Of a stretch of 64,000 nucleotides of DNA, positions 45,307 through 54,313 are shown one piece after another. The notes beneath the pieces were generated by a model. That model did not search any database and was not told the DNA's origin. It saw only the letters and a list, made by a program, of their open reading frames with translations. Origin of the DNA: Bog-473 sp963783965 (GTDB lineage: Bacteria > Actinomycetota > Acidimicrobiia > Acidimicrobiales > RAAP-2). Position numbers and translations under genes: made by a program. Positions within the stretch are counted from its first letter, which is position 1. Each line of letters starts with the position of its first letter. The DNA lies in contig CAWAPQ010000008.1 of assembly GCA_963783965.1 (NCBI GenBank), positions 124,001 through 188,000 of the forward strand. Reading direction: 5' to 3'.

Positions 45307-45492
45307 CTCTCGTACCTCTTCGCAGCGTCCCAGACAACCGCAGTACGGCTCGTGATCATCGCGCTGGTCTGGGCCTCCCTGTCCAGCTACTTCGCCACGC
45401 CAGGGTGAGCGATCATCAGAGAACGGGTTGCCTGACGCATACTGGAGGGCGTCATGGGGGCACGTTTGACTTCGGACTCTTCGATCTAGGTC

Positions 45493-45939
45493 ATGTCTGC
45501 AGTGGTCAAGGAAAGATCACGGTGGTGGTGGGTGCTGGTTTCGCTCCTGGCCGGTCTGGCCCTCGTCGCCTGGGGCGCCTATCGGGGGTACCCATTGATC
45601 AAAGACCCCCACGCCGTTGCCGCCATCGGACGAGAACTTGGTTGTGATCAGGATCCCCAAGGGGGAGACAGCTGCAATTACGAGGTGGCCTTTCGCGATG
45701 GTGATCATCAGATCCATGCGGTGCTGCGGGGGGCGAATCCCGGAGAGATCGCTACGCAGTCAGGGCTTCGCACTGTAACCGTCTATTACGCGCAAACCGA
45801 TCCGGCGGATCCCCATGAGGTCGCAGACGACGAGATCAATAACGTGCTCGTTGTTCTCGCCGGATTGGTCATCATTGGTGGCACCGCTTTTTGGGCCCGT
45901 AAAGCCGTTCGCGAAAGGGCCGGAACCAGACTGCAGTGA
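45493..45939 (+). CDS. DUF3592-like membrane protein
   Basis: 148 residues. Membrane helices at about 12-32 (WVLVSLLAGLALVAWGAY) and 117-137 (VLVVLAGLVIIGGTAFW), flanking an extracytoplasmic beta domain with CDQDPQGGDSCNYEV and YYAQTDPADPHEV. This is the DUF3592 layout. Function unknown. Confidence 0.7.
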   Translation: MSAVVKERSRWWWVLVSLLAGLALVAWGAYRGYPLIKDPHAVAAIGRELGCDQDPQGGDSCNYEVAFRDGDHQIHAVLRGANPGEIATQSGLRTVTVYYAQTDPADPHEVADDEINNVLVVLAGLVIIGGTAFWARKAVRERAGTRLQ

Positions 45940-46104
45940 GGCCGCGGTTCTGAGTGCAGCATGCCTTATTGCTGGGATCGTCGGAATCGCTCGTTCTCAG
46001 GCTGCCCGATCGCCTACGCCTGGGACTCGGAATCTTTTTGGTCTCGGACGCTGGTGGCTCTGGCACGGAGCCACCACTGGAGAGCGGCTTTAGCGACGAC
46101 GTGC

Positions 46105-46120
46105 CCCCGTACGCTGCCGG
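46105..46120 (+). repeat. Dispersed 16-bp repeat, copy C
   Basis: Same CCCCGTACGCTGCCGG; the bases before it (CGTGCCCCCGTA) match the start of tRNA-Arg at 37562 over 12 positions. A 10-base partial copy (CCCCGTACGC) is at 42950-42959. Confidence 0.55.
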
Positions 46121-46141
46121 ATTCGAGCTGGGAAAATGGGG

Positions 46142-46471
46142 TCACGTCCTGCTTCGCCCATCCAAAGCCATGTCGGCCGCTCGAATCTCTCGGAAATACG
46201 TCCAACTGACTTGAACATCGAGCACGGGACAACGCCAAAGGAGTCCCCGAGGAGGCCCAAGCCGAACGGAGCGAGGAAAGAATCCGATGGCGTCGGGTAT
46301 CTGGCCACGTCTGGCGTCGAAGAGTGCGATCCGCTCGTTCGTGACAACCACGATCGAATCAAACCCTCCCTTGCGCTCGCGACCCCGGATAGCGGGGAAC
46401 GAGGCTTCGATGGTCTCGTCATGCGCCGGATGTGGCGTTGCCTGACTCTTCCAGCGTTCCCGTCGTCTCAC
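46142..46471 (-). CDS. PH-like domain hypothetical protein
   Basis: 109 residues from the GTG at 46471, 6 bases after AGGGAG. AHDETIEASFPAI, DSIVVVTNERIALFDARRG and FFPRSVRLGPPRGLLWR follow the order of small actinobacterial PH-like proteins that read 'vvvTdrri.vf', then 'lpr..rlgpp.g.w'. Probably cytoplasmic; function unknown. Confidence 0.6.
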   Translation of the reverse strand: MRRRERWKSQATPHPAHDETIEASFPAIRGRERKGGFDSIVVVTNERIALFDARRGQIPDAIGFFPRSVRLGPPRGLLWRCPVLDVQVSWTYFREIRAADMALDGRSRT

Positions 46472-46613
46472 CAGCAACTCCCTTAGGTCCGCGACGCGTC
46501 AAGGTACCCTGGCCCTCTACACCGGGACAGCGGGGCATTTCCACGACGGGGCTCCGCTGTGATAAGAGCGGTGAACAGGAGTTAGAACGACGTAACCACA
46601 GGAGGATGAGTCA

Positions 46614-47012
46614 ATGGCAGATGCGCCCGCAGTGCCGGATATGCGCCTCGAACTTGTACCCATCCCAGTGTCCGATGTGGACCGGGCGAAAGCGTTCTAC
46701 CAGCAGGTCGGATTCGGGAATCTGCACGATACCCAGATCACAGACACGATGCGGGTTGTACAGCTGACGCCGCCAGGCTCAAGCTGCGCCATTGTGTTCG
46801 GGACAGGGATGGGCCCGATCACCGACATGCCCCCAGGCTTGATCAAGGGCCTTCACCTCGTGGTGGACGACATGACTGCGGCCCGGACCGCTCTGACCGA
46901 ACGTGGCATCGAGCTCAGCGAGGTCGACGATATGGGCGGAGTCCTCTATTCGTATTTCACCGATCCGGATGGAAACATGTGGGCTCTGCAGCAATGGCCG
47001 CCTGGCGACTAG
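46614..47012 (+). CDS. VOC-family (glyoxalase-like) protein
   Basis: 132 residues; AGGAGG 8 bases before the ATG. MRLELVPIPVSDVDRAKAFY, then LIKGLHLVVDDMTAARTALT and SYFTDPDGNMWALQQW, complete both halves of a vicinal-oxygen-chelate domain, with Glu/His positions partly substituted. Different branch from 43081. Confidence 0.87.
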   Translation: MADAPAVPDMRLELVPIPVSDVDRAKAFYQQVGFGNLHDTQITDTMRVVQLTPPGSSCAIVFGTGMGPITDMPPGLIKGLHLVVDDMTAARTALTERGIELSEVDDMGGVLYSYFTDPDGNMWALQQWPPGD

Positions 47013-47176
47013 GCCCAATCCGGATTCAGACGGGTTCAGAACCAGCCTCCGCACGCCGGGTTTGGGCGCCACCCTGCGGCGCTTTGGGGCTAGGCATCGT
47101 CGCTGCATAGCCCTTCAGTCGGACACCTGACGATGGGCAAAGGAAAGCCGTTCCCAGGTACTGATCGGACTACGAA

Positions 47177-47521
47177 ATGCCTGCTGATGAGAATCGACTT
47201 GCTCTGCCCCCCGCTGTCCCATGCGTGGGACGGACTCTTCGTCTGCTCGTCAGACAGGTTCGCGGATGTTCGAGTGTGCGGAGGGCTTGGATTTCCACGA
47301 GTCAGAACGGAGTTGCAGAACCGAGACTGTGCGTTGCGATCGAACTTATCCCTGGAGTCTCGGATGAACAGGAGGTACTCCGCTCAATCGTCGACCCCCT
47401 CATGAGGATCGTTACGGAGGGCATGGTGCGAGATGACCTGAAGGCCTTCGCCTGGGTCGTTGCTGACGATGGGATGCAGGCCGAACTCTCAGATGGTGCG
47501 GGCGTAGCCATCTACCCCTGA
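47177..47521 (+). CDS. Hypothetical protein, C-terminal half plausible
   Basis: 114 residues. Only the last 68 look coding (RLCVAIELIPGVSDEQEVLR, RIVTEGMVRDDLKAFAWVVA); the first 45 are low-quality. It may be a gene remnant or start later. No family recognised. Confidence 0.3.
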   Translation: MPADENRLALPPAVPCVGRTLRLLVRQVRGCSSVRRAWISTSQNGVAEPRLCVAIELIPGVSDEQEVLRSIVDPLMRIVTEGMVRDDLKAFAWVVADDGMQAELSDGAGVAIYP

Positions 47522-48213
47522 CCCCGTTCGCGGACCGGGGTGCAGCAGACTGACCTGAGGCGCACCATCCTGAAGCCATCAGTCGCCCGTTGGCGGCATT
47601 CTGGGCCACCTTGCCGTTCAGTGACCCTCCCGGAGTGAGCGATGCTGGTTCGGGATCTGGAAGGTCGTTGACGTCGGTCGGGCCGTGGTGACCCGCAGCT
47701 CGCCTACGGCGACACGGACAGCGTTGACGTGTGTCTCTGCTCTCGTGCACGCTTCCGGCGAGGCAGTCCACATTCTGCCGGGCGATAGAGGGCGACTTCT
47801 TGGTGCGAAACGCCCCCTCTTTCATCCCGCAGATCTCCGGCTAACCCACGCCCCGCGCTCACTCTCTCCCTCTCGCACAAAAGCCCCGCCTTCTCGCCTC
47901 CGTGCCGCTCGGCCGCCCCGTTTCTCGGGTGGGGCGCGCCCCGCCCCGTGCTGCCGCTCCGGTGCGTCGCGGTCGGCCCCGGTCGGTCGGGCCCCGGCGA
48001 CGGCGCCGGCCAGGCGGCGGGGGACCGGGGTCCCAAAAGGAGCTCGTCGAACGTCGTCGAGTCGAGTATCTGGGGCGTCCCGACCAAGGTGGTGAGTCCA
48101 GTCGGCCCAACAACTGAGACGGCCAGTGAAGTCACCCTCCACGGAGTGGAGCAACTCGCAGGACTTGAGAGTCCTGCTCGTCAACGCGCTGTTGCTGGAG
48201 TGTCAGGCGCGCG
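47522..48213. other. Gap of about 690 bases without a supported gene
   Basis: Open frames on both strands are Arg/Pro-rich and mutually antisense, with no recognisable motif. A pyrimidine-rich stretch lies at about 47845-47900. It ends at the stop of the secreted protein at 48214. Confidence 0.5.
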
Positions 48214-50172
48214 CTACCCGGCGATCCCCACGATCGGAGCGTTGAGGCCGATCGACCCCGTCGATCCGTAGAACGCGGGGCCGCCCGAGGTCGGGTAGGT
48301 GAAGACCCCGCCGTCGGATCCGCTCAGGTAGTAGCCGCCTTGGACCGCCGTCATCCCCACGATGGGCTTGTTGAGCGTGATCGACCCGGTCGAGCCGTAG
48401 AAGGGGGGACCACCGGTCGTCGGGTAGGTGAAGATGCCGCCGTCGGTGGCGACCAGGTAGTAACCCCCCGACGTGGGCACGCTCATGCCCACCACGGGTT
48501 TGTTGAGGGTCAACGAACCCGCAGAGCCCAAGAAGGTGGCGTCGCCGTAGTTGAAGATGCCCCCGTCGGAGGCGACGAGGTAGTAGCCCTTGCCGTCAGG
48601 GGTGGCCGCCATGCCGACGATCGGCCTGTTGAGGTGGATCGATCCCGTTGACCCGTAGAACTGGGCGTCGCCGTAGCTGAAGATCCCACCGTCGGAGGCT
48701 ACGAGCCAGTACCCCGCCCCGTCCCCGGTCACCGCCATACCGACGATGGGCGCGTTGAGGCGGAGCGACCCCGTCGAGCCGTAGAACTGGGCCGATCCGT
48801 AGCTGAAGATGCCCCCGTCAGAAGCCACCAGGTAGTAGCCGTCGCCCGCAGGCATGACCGCCATGCCCACAATGGGCTTGTTGAGGTGTTGGCCGCCCAT
48901 CGAACCGAGGTACGGAGCCCCGGGGCCGTAGTTGAACACCCCGCCGTCGGAGGCCACGAAGCGGTAGCCGGTGCGGGCGATGGGCGCGGACATGATGACT
49001 GCGCCCTGCGTGAAAGGCGCCACCAAGAAGGAATCGCCCACGGCGACGCAGGCCCAGTCCGTCAGGCATGACTCACCCGTCAGGGCGGTGGAGGTGGGGC
49101 CCTGGTTGGGTGTGTTGCCCACTATCGACCACGAGCTGCCGTTCCACTCGAGGGCCAAACTGGCGGGCGACGGTCCCGTGGTGGCTGCAGCCGAGCCGAC
49201 CGCGCTACACGTTGTCTGGCTGAAGCAGTCGACGGCCGTGAGCCCCTGATTCTGTGTTGGCGAGGTGTCGGGACTCGTGACGATCGCCCACTGCGAGCCG
49301 TTCCAGTTCTCGATCAGATTCTGGTTGGTGGCACCAAGAGTCTGTCCCACAGCCTCGCAGAAAGAGGCGCCCACACACGAGAGGGACGCGAGGTAGCTGC
49401 CGGTTACGCCCGAACCGGACGCCGCCGGAGTGGGGATCAGCGTCCACGACGAGCCGTTCCACTGTTCCGAGAAGGGGACAGGGTTCGTGGAGCCGGCGCT
49501 CGTGTCGCCCACCGCCAGGCAGTCCGTGGCAGTGACGCAGTCCATGCCCGTCGCCTCAACAGGGGGGGCACCGAGGTCCGCTGGCGTTTGCGCGGACACC
49601 GCCGACCATGACGTCCCGTTCCATTGGTTTGCGAAGACGGAGCTGACCCCACCCGCCACGTCTCTGCCAAGTGTCTCGCACAGGGTCGGCGAGACGCATG
49701 AGACCGAGTAGAGGGCGGAGGACGTCGCGCCCCCCGGCACCACGGCCGGAGTCAGGATCCAGGAGTTGGAAACCCCGTTCCACGTCTCGGCGAGACCCGA
49801 ATCGCCGACGGCCATGCAGAAGAGCGGCCCGACGCACGACACCGAGTTGAGCCCTTCCGCGCTGTTCGCCGATGTGTTCTCGATGGGAACGACGACCCAG
49901 GACGAACCGTTCCACTGTTCGGCCAACGCCCCGTCCCCGGCACTGCTGTCCTGCTGGCCGACCGCGACGCAGAAGGTCGACGACGTGCAGGAGACTGCGG
50001 TCAACCGGTTTGACCCTGACACCGACGGCGCGTTCGCGTTGGTCCAAGACGTGGCGCCGACGGTCGGCGGGCTGGTGACGCCTCCGGCCAGGGCCGAGGA
50101 TCCGATGACCCCCGCGGTGAGCGCGACCAGGAACCCGGCCGCGGCGATCATCAACGTCCCGAAACGACGCAC
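48214..50172 (-). CDS. Secreted bipartite repeat protein (SCxSxxxCxAVG repeats plus YWxVASDGGIFSYG repeats)
   Basis: 652 residues from a GTG. Signal peptide MRRFGTLMIAAAGFLVALTA and on to about 29. From 61 to about 395, seven copies of a unit with SCxSxxFCxAVGD and WNGSSW, so each unit carries a Cys pair about six residues apart, likely disulfide-bonded blades. From about 400, six copies of GYYLVASDGGIFSYGxAxFY, GSTGSIxLNKPIVGMA, as in the protein at 1-689. The combination looks like two stacked beta-propellers. Extracellular; function unknown. Confidence 0.88.
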   Translation of the reverse strand: MRRFGTLMIAAAGFLVALTAGVIGSSALAGGVTSPPTVGATSWTNANAPSVSGSNRLTAVSCTSSTFCVAVGQQDSSAGDGALAEQWNGSSWVVVPIENTSANSAEGLNSVSCVGPLFCMAVGDSGLAETWNGVSNSWILTPAVVPGGATSSALYSVSCVSPTLCETLGRDVAGGVSSVFANQWNGTSWSAVSAQTPADLGAPPVEATGMDCVTATDCLAVGDTSAGSTNPVPFSEQWNGSSWTLIPTPAASGSGVTGSYLASLSCVGASFCEAVGQTLGATNQNLIENWNGSQWAIVTSPDTSPTQNQGLTAVDCFSQTTCSAVGSAAATTGPSPASLALEWNGSSWSIVGNTPNQGPTSTALTGESCLTDWACVAVGDSFLVAPFTQGAVIMSAPIARTGYRFVASDGGVFNYGPGAPYLGSMGGQHLNKPIVGMAVMPAGDGYYLVASDGGIFSYGSAQFYGSTGSLRLNAPIVGMAVTGDGAGYWLVASDGGIFSYGDAQFYGSTGSIHLNRPIVGMAATPDGKGYYLVASDGGIFNYGDATFLGSAGSLTLNKPVVGMSVPTSGGYYLVATDGGIFTYPTTGGPPFYGSTGSITLNKPIVGMTAVQGGYYLSGSDGGVFTYPTSGGPAFYGSTGSIGLNAPIVGIAG

Positions 50173-50400
50173 TGCCCCCTCGAACTCACTCGGATGACAC
50201 GACTACGGTCACACAGTAACTACTCCACTGTTCCTTTTCAGGTGTACCGCTTTAACGGCGACGCGGTGAGCGCCTCCTACCGTCGAGGACGTGCACCCAC
50301 AAATCAGCCCAACTACGGGGTCATCCGGAAGCCACTCAGTTTACGATCATCAGAGGCGACCAGGGTCGGAATCTTGACGGACGATATCGAGCGAACCCAG

Positions 50401-50416
50401 CCCCTCTCTCGAGGGG
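50401..50416 (-). terminator. CCCCTC-TCTC-GAGGGG hairpin
   Basis: Six-bp stem with 4-base loop, 116 bases past the P450 stop and also upstream of the secreted gene start. The remaining 50173-50531 gap shows nothing further. Confidence 0.35.
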
Positions 50417-50531
50417 CACGTCGTGGCACGGGCGAAGCGGGGGACAATTGCCTCGTCTGAGGGACGTGGGCACTCAGGCAGTTGCGAAAAGCTGACGGCA
50501 CGTGGCCGAAACCACGTTTCCGAGTGGGGCC

Positions 50532-51812
50532 TCAGGCGACGACTTCGGCGGGCACCCGTCGAACCAGCGGAACCTTTTCGCGACCCCAGATGAGGAGGTT
50601 CTGCCGGTCGACGATCCCGTCTTCGTCCAGGGCGAAATCACGCAGGTACGGAAGGATTCCTCTGAGCGCTGCCTGCGCTTCCATCCGCGCGAGGGCCGCA
50701 CCCAAGCAGAAGTGGATGCCCAGTCCGAAGCCGACGTTCGGCCCCTTACGTGTGATATCGAACGTGTCCGGATCGACGAAGTGATCGGGGTCGTGGTTGG
50801 CAGCGCCGATCATGTTGAGAATGACCGATCCCGCCGGAATCGTGACACCGGAGAGTTCAACGTCGACCTTTGCCTGTCGAAAGTTGAATTGGAAGGGCGA
50901 GTCGTACCGGAGCGATTCCTCAATGGCAGCGTCGACCAGAGAGGGGTCGGCCAGGACCATCTCGAGTTGATCAGGGTGCCGCAAGAGTTCCACGACAACA
51001 TTGCCGATCAAATTCGATGTGGTTTCAATCCCCGCGCCCAGCAGTGTGAGAATGAACAGCACGGATTCCGATGCGTTCAGGGCGTCGGTCTCCTCGGCCA
51101 TGATGTCGCTCAGTACGTCGGTGCCCGGGTTCTTCGCCCGCTCTTCCATGAGCGGCACGAAGTAGGCCGCAAATTCGGAGATCAACTTGTAGTGCGTCTC
51201 CAGCCACGCCGCCGATCCTCGAGTGTCTTCTGCGTTGAGCTGCGAGGCAATGGCGTACGCCCATGCCCTGAACCGCACGTCGTCAGATGGGTCCAAGTCG
51301 AACAGTCGAGTCATGACCCTGAGCGGTATCTGACTGGCCAGGTCCTCGTTGACTTCGTAGGTGGCCGCGCTGTCGATGCCCTCGAGGCAGCGGGCGACCT
51401 CTTCCTCAATGAAACCCTTCAAGGCTTCGATCCGACGCCGCGTGAACGCCCGGCTGACACTGGCCCGGATGCGCGTGTGCAGAGGAGGGTCCGAGCCGAC
51501 GATGACCGAGGACGACAGCAGTTCGCTGCTGTCGAGCAACATTGCATCGAACACCGGACCCAGACGTTCAGCTATTTCCGGATTTTCCATGTCCACTGAA
51601 GGCCGCATCGTCTCGCTGCCGTTGGGCTGGTTCGAGAAGAGGTCCGTGCGGTTGTAGATGGTTCTGACGTCATCGAGCTTGACGACAGTCCAGAAACCCG
51701 ACTCGCACTGGCGCACGGGCTCCTCCCGATGCATCCGGGCATAAGTGGCGAACAACCCGTCATGACATTCGGGGTCAAACGGCTCGTAGTAGATCGGACT
51801 GTCCTGCGCCAT
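50532..51812 (-). CDS. Cytochrome P450
   Basis: 426 residues, usual for bacterial class I P450s. I-helix LLGAGIETTSNLIGN, K-helix EESLRYDSP (ExxR), and the heme loop FGLGIHFCLG with ligand Cys369. SDPPLHTRIRASVSRAFTRR is the C-helix signature. It needs ferredoxin and reductase partners, none in the window. AGGAG 7 bases before the ATG. Substrate unknown; the neighbouring steroid/lipid-like CoA genes lie too far away for a safe link. Confidence 0.95.
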   Translation of the reverse strand: MAQDSPIYYEPFDPECHDGLFATYARMHREEPVRQCESGFWTVVKLDDVRTIYNRTDLFSNQPNGSETMRPSVDMENPEIAERLGPVFDAMLLDSSELLSSSVIVGSDPPLHTRIRASVSRAFTRRRIEALKGFIEEEVARCLEGIDSAATYEVNEDLASQIPLRVMTRLFDLDPSDDVRFRAWAYAIASQLNAEDTRGSAAWLETHYKLISEFAAYFVPLMEERAKNPGTDVLSDIMAEETDALNASESVLFILTLLGAGIETTSNLIGNVVVELLRHPDQLEMVLADPSLVDAAIEESLRYDSPFQFNFRQAKVDVELSGVTIPAGSVILNMIGAANHDPDHFVDPDTFDITRKGPNVGFGLGIHFCLGAALARMEAQAALRGILPYLRDFALDEDGIVDRQNLLIWGREKVPLVRRVPAEVVA

Positions 51813-52230
51813 GGTCGTCTCCTGAGTCTTCCGGAACTGCGGTGACTGATATCATATCCGGCTAGCTCGGAGTTGACCATTGGTTTGGCGGGCCAACAGG
51901 GCAGTCTGATCACGTCGCGGACGGGCAGGCGGCTCTGATCTCGCGAGAGCGACCCGAGGCCAGCGTCGTCCCGGCGGGCCGTCTTCGATGGCAACCGGGG
52001 TGCCGAACGGACCTTCCATTCAGGTTGGAGTGGACGAAGACCATGAGCCACCGGCGGCGATTCGAAGTGGAGGGGGGCGACTCCGGAGTCCGGAACCCGG
52101 GGTGTTTCTACGTCGCGACACCAGTGCGGGCAAGAGCGGATCCCGGCTGATGACTGACCCGGTTCCGGTTGACGCGTGAGTCCCGGCTTCAGGGAGCGGG
52201 CGGGAGACCCCGCCTGCCCCCACCCGGTGG
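51813..52230. other. Non-coding gap between P450 and SRPBCC genes
   Basis: About 420 bases. TGATATCA (51847-51854) is an 8-bp palindrome 35 bases upstream of the P450 ATG and near a TATGAT box on the minus strand. Otherwise no gene or repeat is visible. Confidence 0.45.
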
Positions 52231-52704
52231 TCAGGTTTCGCGGGAAAGGAGCGCGGCGAGGTTGTCGACCGACTTCTCCAGCATGGAGAGGGGCACGATC
52301 GGGAAGTGCTCGCGGGCGTAGTCGGGGATGTCGGGCCACGCGCAATAGTTGGTGACGGTCGTCTCGTCCGGGCCGACCGCGGTGATCTCCCAGCCGTAGA
52401 CGTGGCCGAACGGGCCCTGCCCGGGCAAACCGACGTTCCACTCGAGGAGCTCGTCGGGCACAATCCGCGTCACCGTGTTGACGGACGTGTACTTGCCCAT
52501 CGGCTGGTCGCCGAGCGCCTCCCGGTCCATCGCCATCTCGAACACGTCCCCGGTAGCCTCCACCCGCCGCGCCCCGGGCGCCGCTTCCAGCATGCCCGAC
52601 CCGTCGATCTCGACATGCATGGCGGGGTCGGTGACGATCCGGAATACTTGCGCCGGAGTGGCGGCCACGGTCCGGCTGGCGGCGATCCTCTCTGCAGCGG
52701 GCAC
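52231..52704 (-). CDS. SRPBCC-family (START/polyketide-cyclase-like) protein
   Basis: 157 residues from the GTG at 52704, chosen because GGAGGA lies 6 bases upstream; an ATG at 52731 precedes that ribosome site. ASRTVAATPAQVFRIVTDPA starts the helix-grip fold, LLEWNVG and EITAVGPDETTVTNYCAW continue it, and the C-terminal helix is MLEKSVDNLAALL. Hydrophobic-ligand binding is the family role. Divergent from the FkbM methyltransferase. Confidence 0.82.
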   Translation of the reverse strand: MPAAERIAASRTVAATPAQVFRIVTDPAMHVEIDGSGMLEAAPGARRVEATGDVFEMAMDREALGDQPMGKYTSVNTVTRIVPDELLEWNVGLPGQGPFGHVYGWEITAVGPDETTVTNYCAWPDIPDYAREHFPIVPLSMLEKSVDNLAALLSRET

Positions 52705-52780
52705 GACGCTTCCTCCGTTGGCTCGGTTCATGGAGACACTAGCGACCGGGCCTTCCGGCCAGCGGATACCGTGGGCCGAA

Positions 52781-53821
52781 ATGGTCGAAGCGCAGAACAG
52801 GTGGCAGGACGCCGTCAGACAAAGGTTGAAGCCGCTGCGCGATCGCGTCGTGCACGGACTCGGCGGCACTCTGCCGGCTCCGGCCCCGCGTGGGATCACC
52901 TATGACCAGCTCGTGGCGCTGCTCTACCCGACGCTGCCCGACGAGCTCCGCCCGGATCTCGACAAGGCGGCCGCGGGAGACCTGGCCCGGGTCTCGACCA
53001 TCCGCCGGATGCTGGGGAGCATTGAGCACCAGGTCGCGCCCACCTCCTTCTCGGTGCAGCTGGCGGGCGAGGATGCCGTGCGCTGCACGGTGGGGGGCGT
53101 CGAGTTGTTCTGTGATGCGGCCGACGCTGCCGTGACGCCCGGGCTCCTGTCGGGTGAGTACGAGTCGCACCTCACCGAAGTCTTCGAGCAGTTCTGCAGC
53201 GAGGGAATGACCGTCGTCGACGTCGGTGCCAACCTCGGCTACTACGCGCTGCTGGCATCGCGGCTGGTCGGTCCGTCCGGCCGGGTCGTCGCGCTGGAGC
53301 CCAACTCCGAGAATTGCCGGTTGCTGCTGTCCTCGCTCCGGCTGAATAAGACCACGAACGTCGAGCTGTTGCCGGTCGCGGCCGACGCCACTCCCGGTTG
53401 GGCGTACTACTCGACGCACGTCGGGTCCAACGGAGGCCTGATCGATGGCGGGGATCTGCTGTCCCATCCCGGCACGATCGTCCCGACCTTCCGGCTGGAC
53501 GACCTGGTCGACGGTCCAGTGGGGTTCCTCAAGATGGACGTCGAAGGAGCGGAGGGCCGGGTCGTGCGGGGAGCAGCGCGCATCATCGAACGTGATCGCC
53601 CGGTGGTGACCACAGAGCTGAAGGACGAGATGCTGCGCCGCGTCTCAGGCACCACGGTGGCCGACTACCTCGGGTACTTCGAGAAGCTCGGCTACACGGC
53701 TTCGCTCCTGGAGAAGGCGACTGGCGCCCAGAAGGCGTACGCCTCGGTGGCCGATCTCCTCGCTGACTGGGGCGAGACCGACGAGCTCCGCGATGTGCTC
53801 CTGCTTCCCGCCGCCGCCTGA
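52781..53821 (+). CDS. FkbM-family methyltransferase
   Basis: 346 residues from the ATG at 52781; TACCGT (52767-52772) ends 8 bases upstream. SAM motif I is VVDVGANLGYYALLAS and the FkbM box is PVGFLKMDVEGAEGRVVRGA, with ALEPNSENC between. An N-terminal helical extension of about 120 residues precedes the fold. O-methylation of a glycan or polyketide is the usual role. Confidence 0.9.
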   Translation: MVEAQNRWQDAVRQRLKPLRDRVVHGLGGTLPAPAPRGITYDQLVALLYPTLPDELRPDLDKAAAGDLARVSTIRRMLGSIEHQVAPTSFSVQLAGEDAVRCTVGGVELFCDAADAAVTPGLLSGEYESHLTEVFEQFCSEGMTVVDVGANLGYYALLASRLVGPSGRVVALEPNSENCRLLLSSLRLNKTTNVELLPVAADATPGWAYYSTHVGSNGGLIDGGDLLSHPGTIVPTFRLDDLVDGPVGFLKMDVEGAEGRVVRGAARIIERDRPVVTTELKDEMLRRVSGTTVADYLGYFEKLGYTASLLEKATGAQKAYASVADLLADWGETDELRDVLLLPAAA

Positions 53822-53854
53822 GTCGGCGGGCGCCGCAAGCGGCAGACTGAACGG

Positions 53855-54313
53855 GTGCTGATCCGGATCGAGGGGCACGACCTCCCGGGGTCTTCCTGCG
53901 GGCCGGGTCCCGACTACCCCGACGGCCATCCCAACATCCACGTCGCCGTCCAACGGCGGAACAAGCCCGATGAGCTGTGGGGGATGGTGCGGGGGGATGC
54001 GGCCGGCGTCGAATGGGAGCTCGACTGCACCGCCGCCCCCAGGGCCTCCGGGGTCAGACTGCAGGGCCCGTTCCTGCAGGGCGGTCCCGACGGGAGGTTC
54101 ATCTACCTGTCCTGGGGAGTGGTGGAGGCGGGCGGGCGGTTCACCATGTTCCGTCGCGCCAAGCTCATGCTCGACGGCGTGCCCTCCGACGTCCTCCGCC
54201 GGGCCGTGATCGGGGGGTTGCTGGTAGGCCGTCTGGGCCTCACCGACGAGAGGGGCCATCCGCGCTGTGCCGCGGTGCGGCCGCCACTGATCGAATGGTC
54301 CGCTGCGGTGTGA
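53855..54313 (+). CDS. DUF5990-family protein
   Basis: 152 residues from a GTG. LIRIEGHDLPGSSCGPGPDY, then FLQGGPDGRFIYLSWG and MFRRAKLMLDGVP, is the DUF5990 pattern, a small beta-rich actinobacterial protein of unknown role. Overlaps the next gene by 4 bases. Confidence 0.78.
   Translation: MLIRIEGHDLPGSSCGPGPDYPDGHPNIHVAVQRRNKPDELWGMVRGDAAGVEWELDCTAAPRASGVRLQGPFLQGGPDGRFIYLSWGVVEAGGRFTMFRRAKLMLDGVPSDVLRRAVIGGLLVGRLGLTDERGHPRCAAVRPPLIEWSAAV

Noticed and set aside
46101..46112. tRNA-Arg attachment-site duplicate
   Set aside because: The 12-base match is to the 5' end of the tRNA, whereas tRNA-targeting integrases usually duplicate the 3' half; too short to claim.
47704..48135. 143-residue minus-strand open frame in the 47.5-48.2 kb gap
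   Set aside because: Low-complexity Gly/Arg/Pro composition, overlapped by open frames in all phases; no homology recognised.
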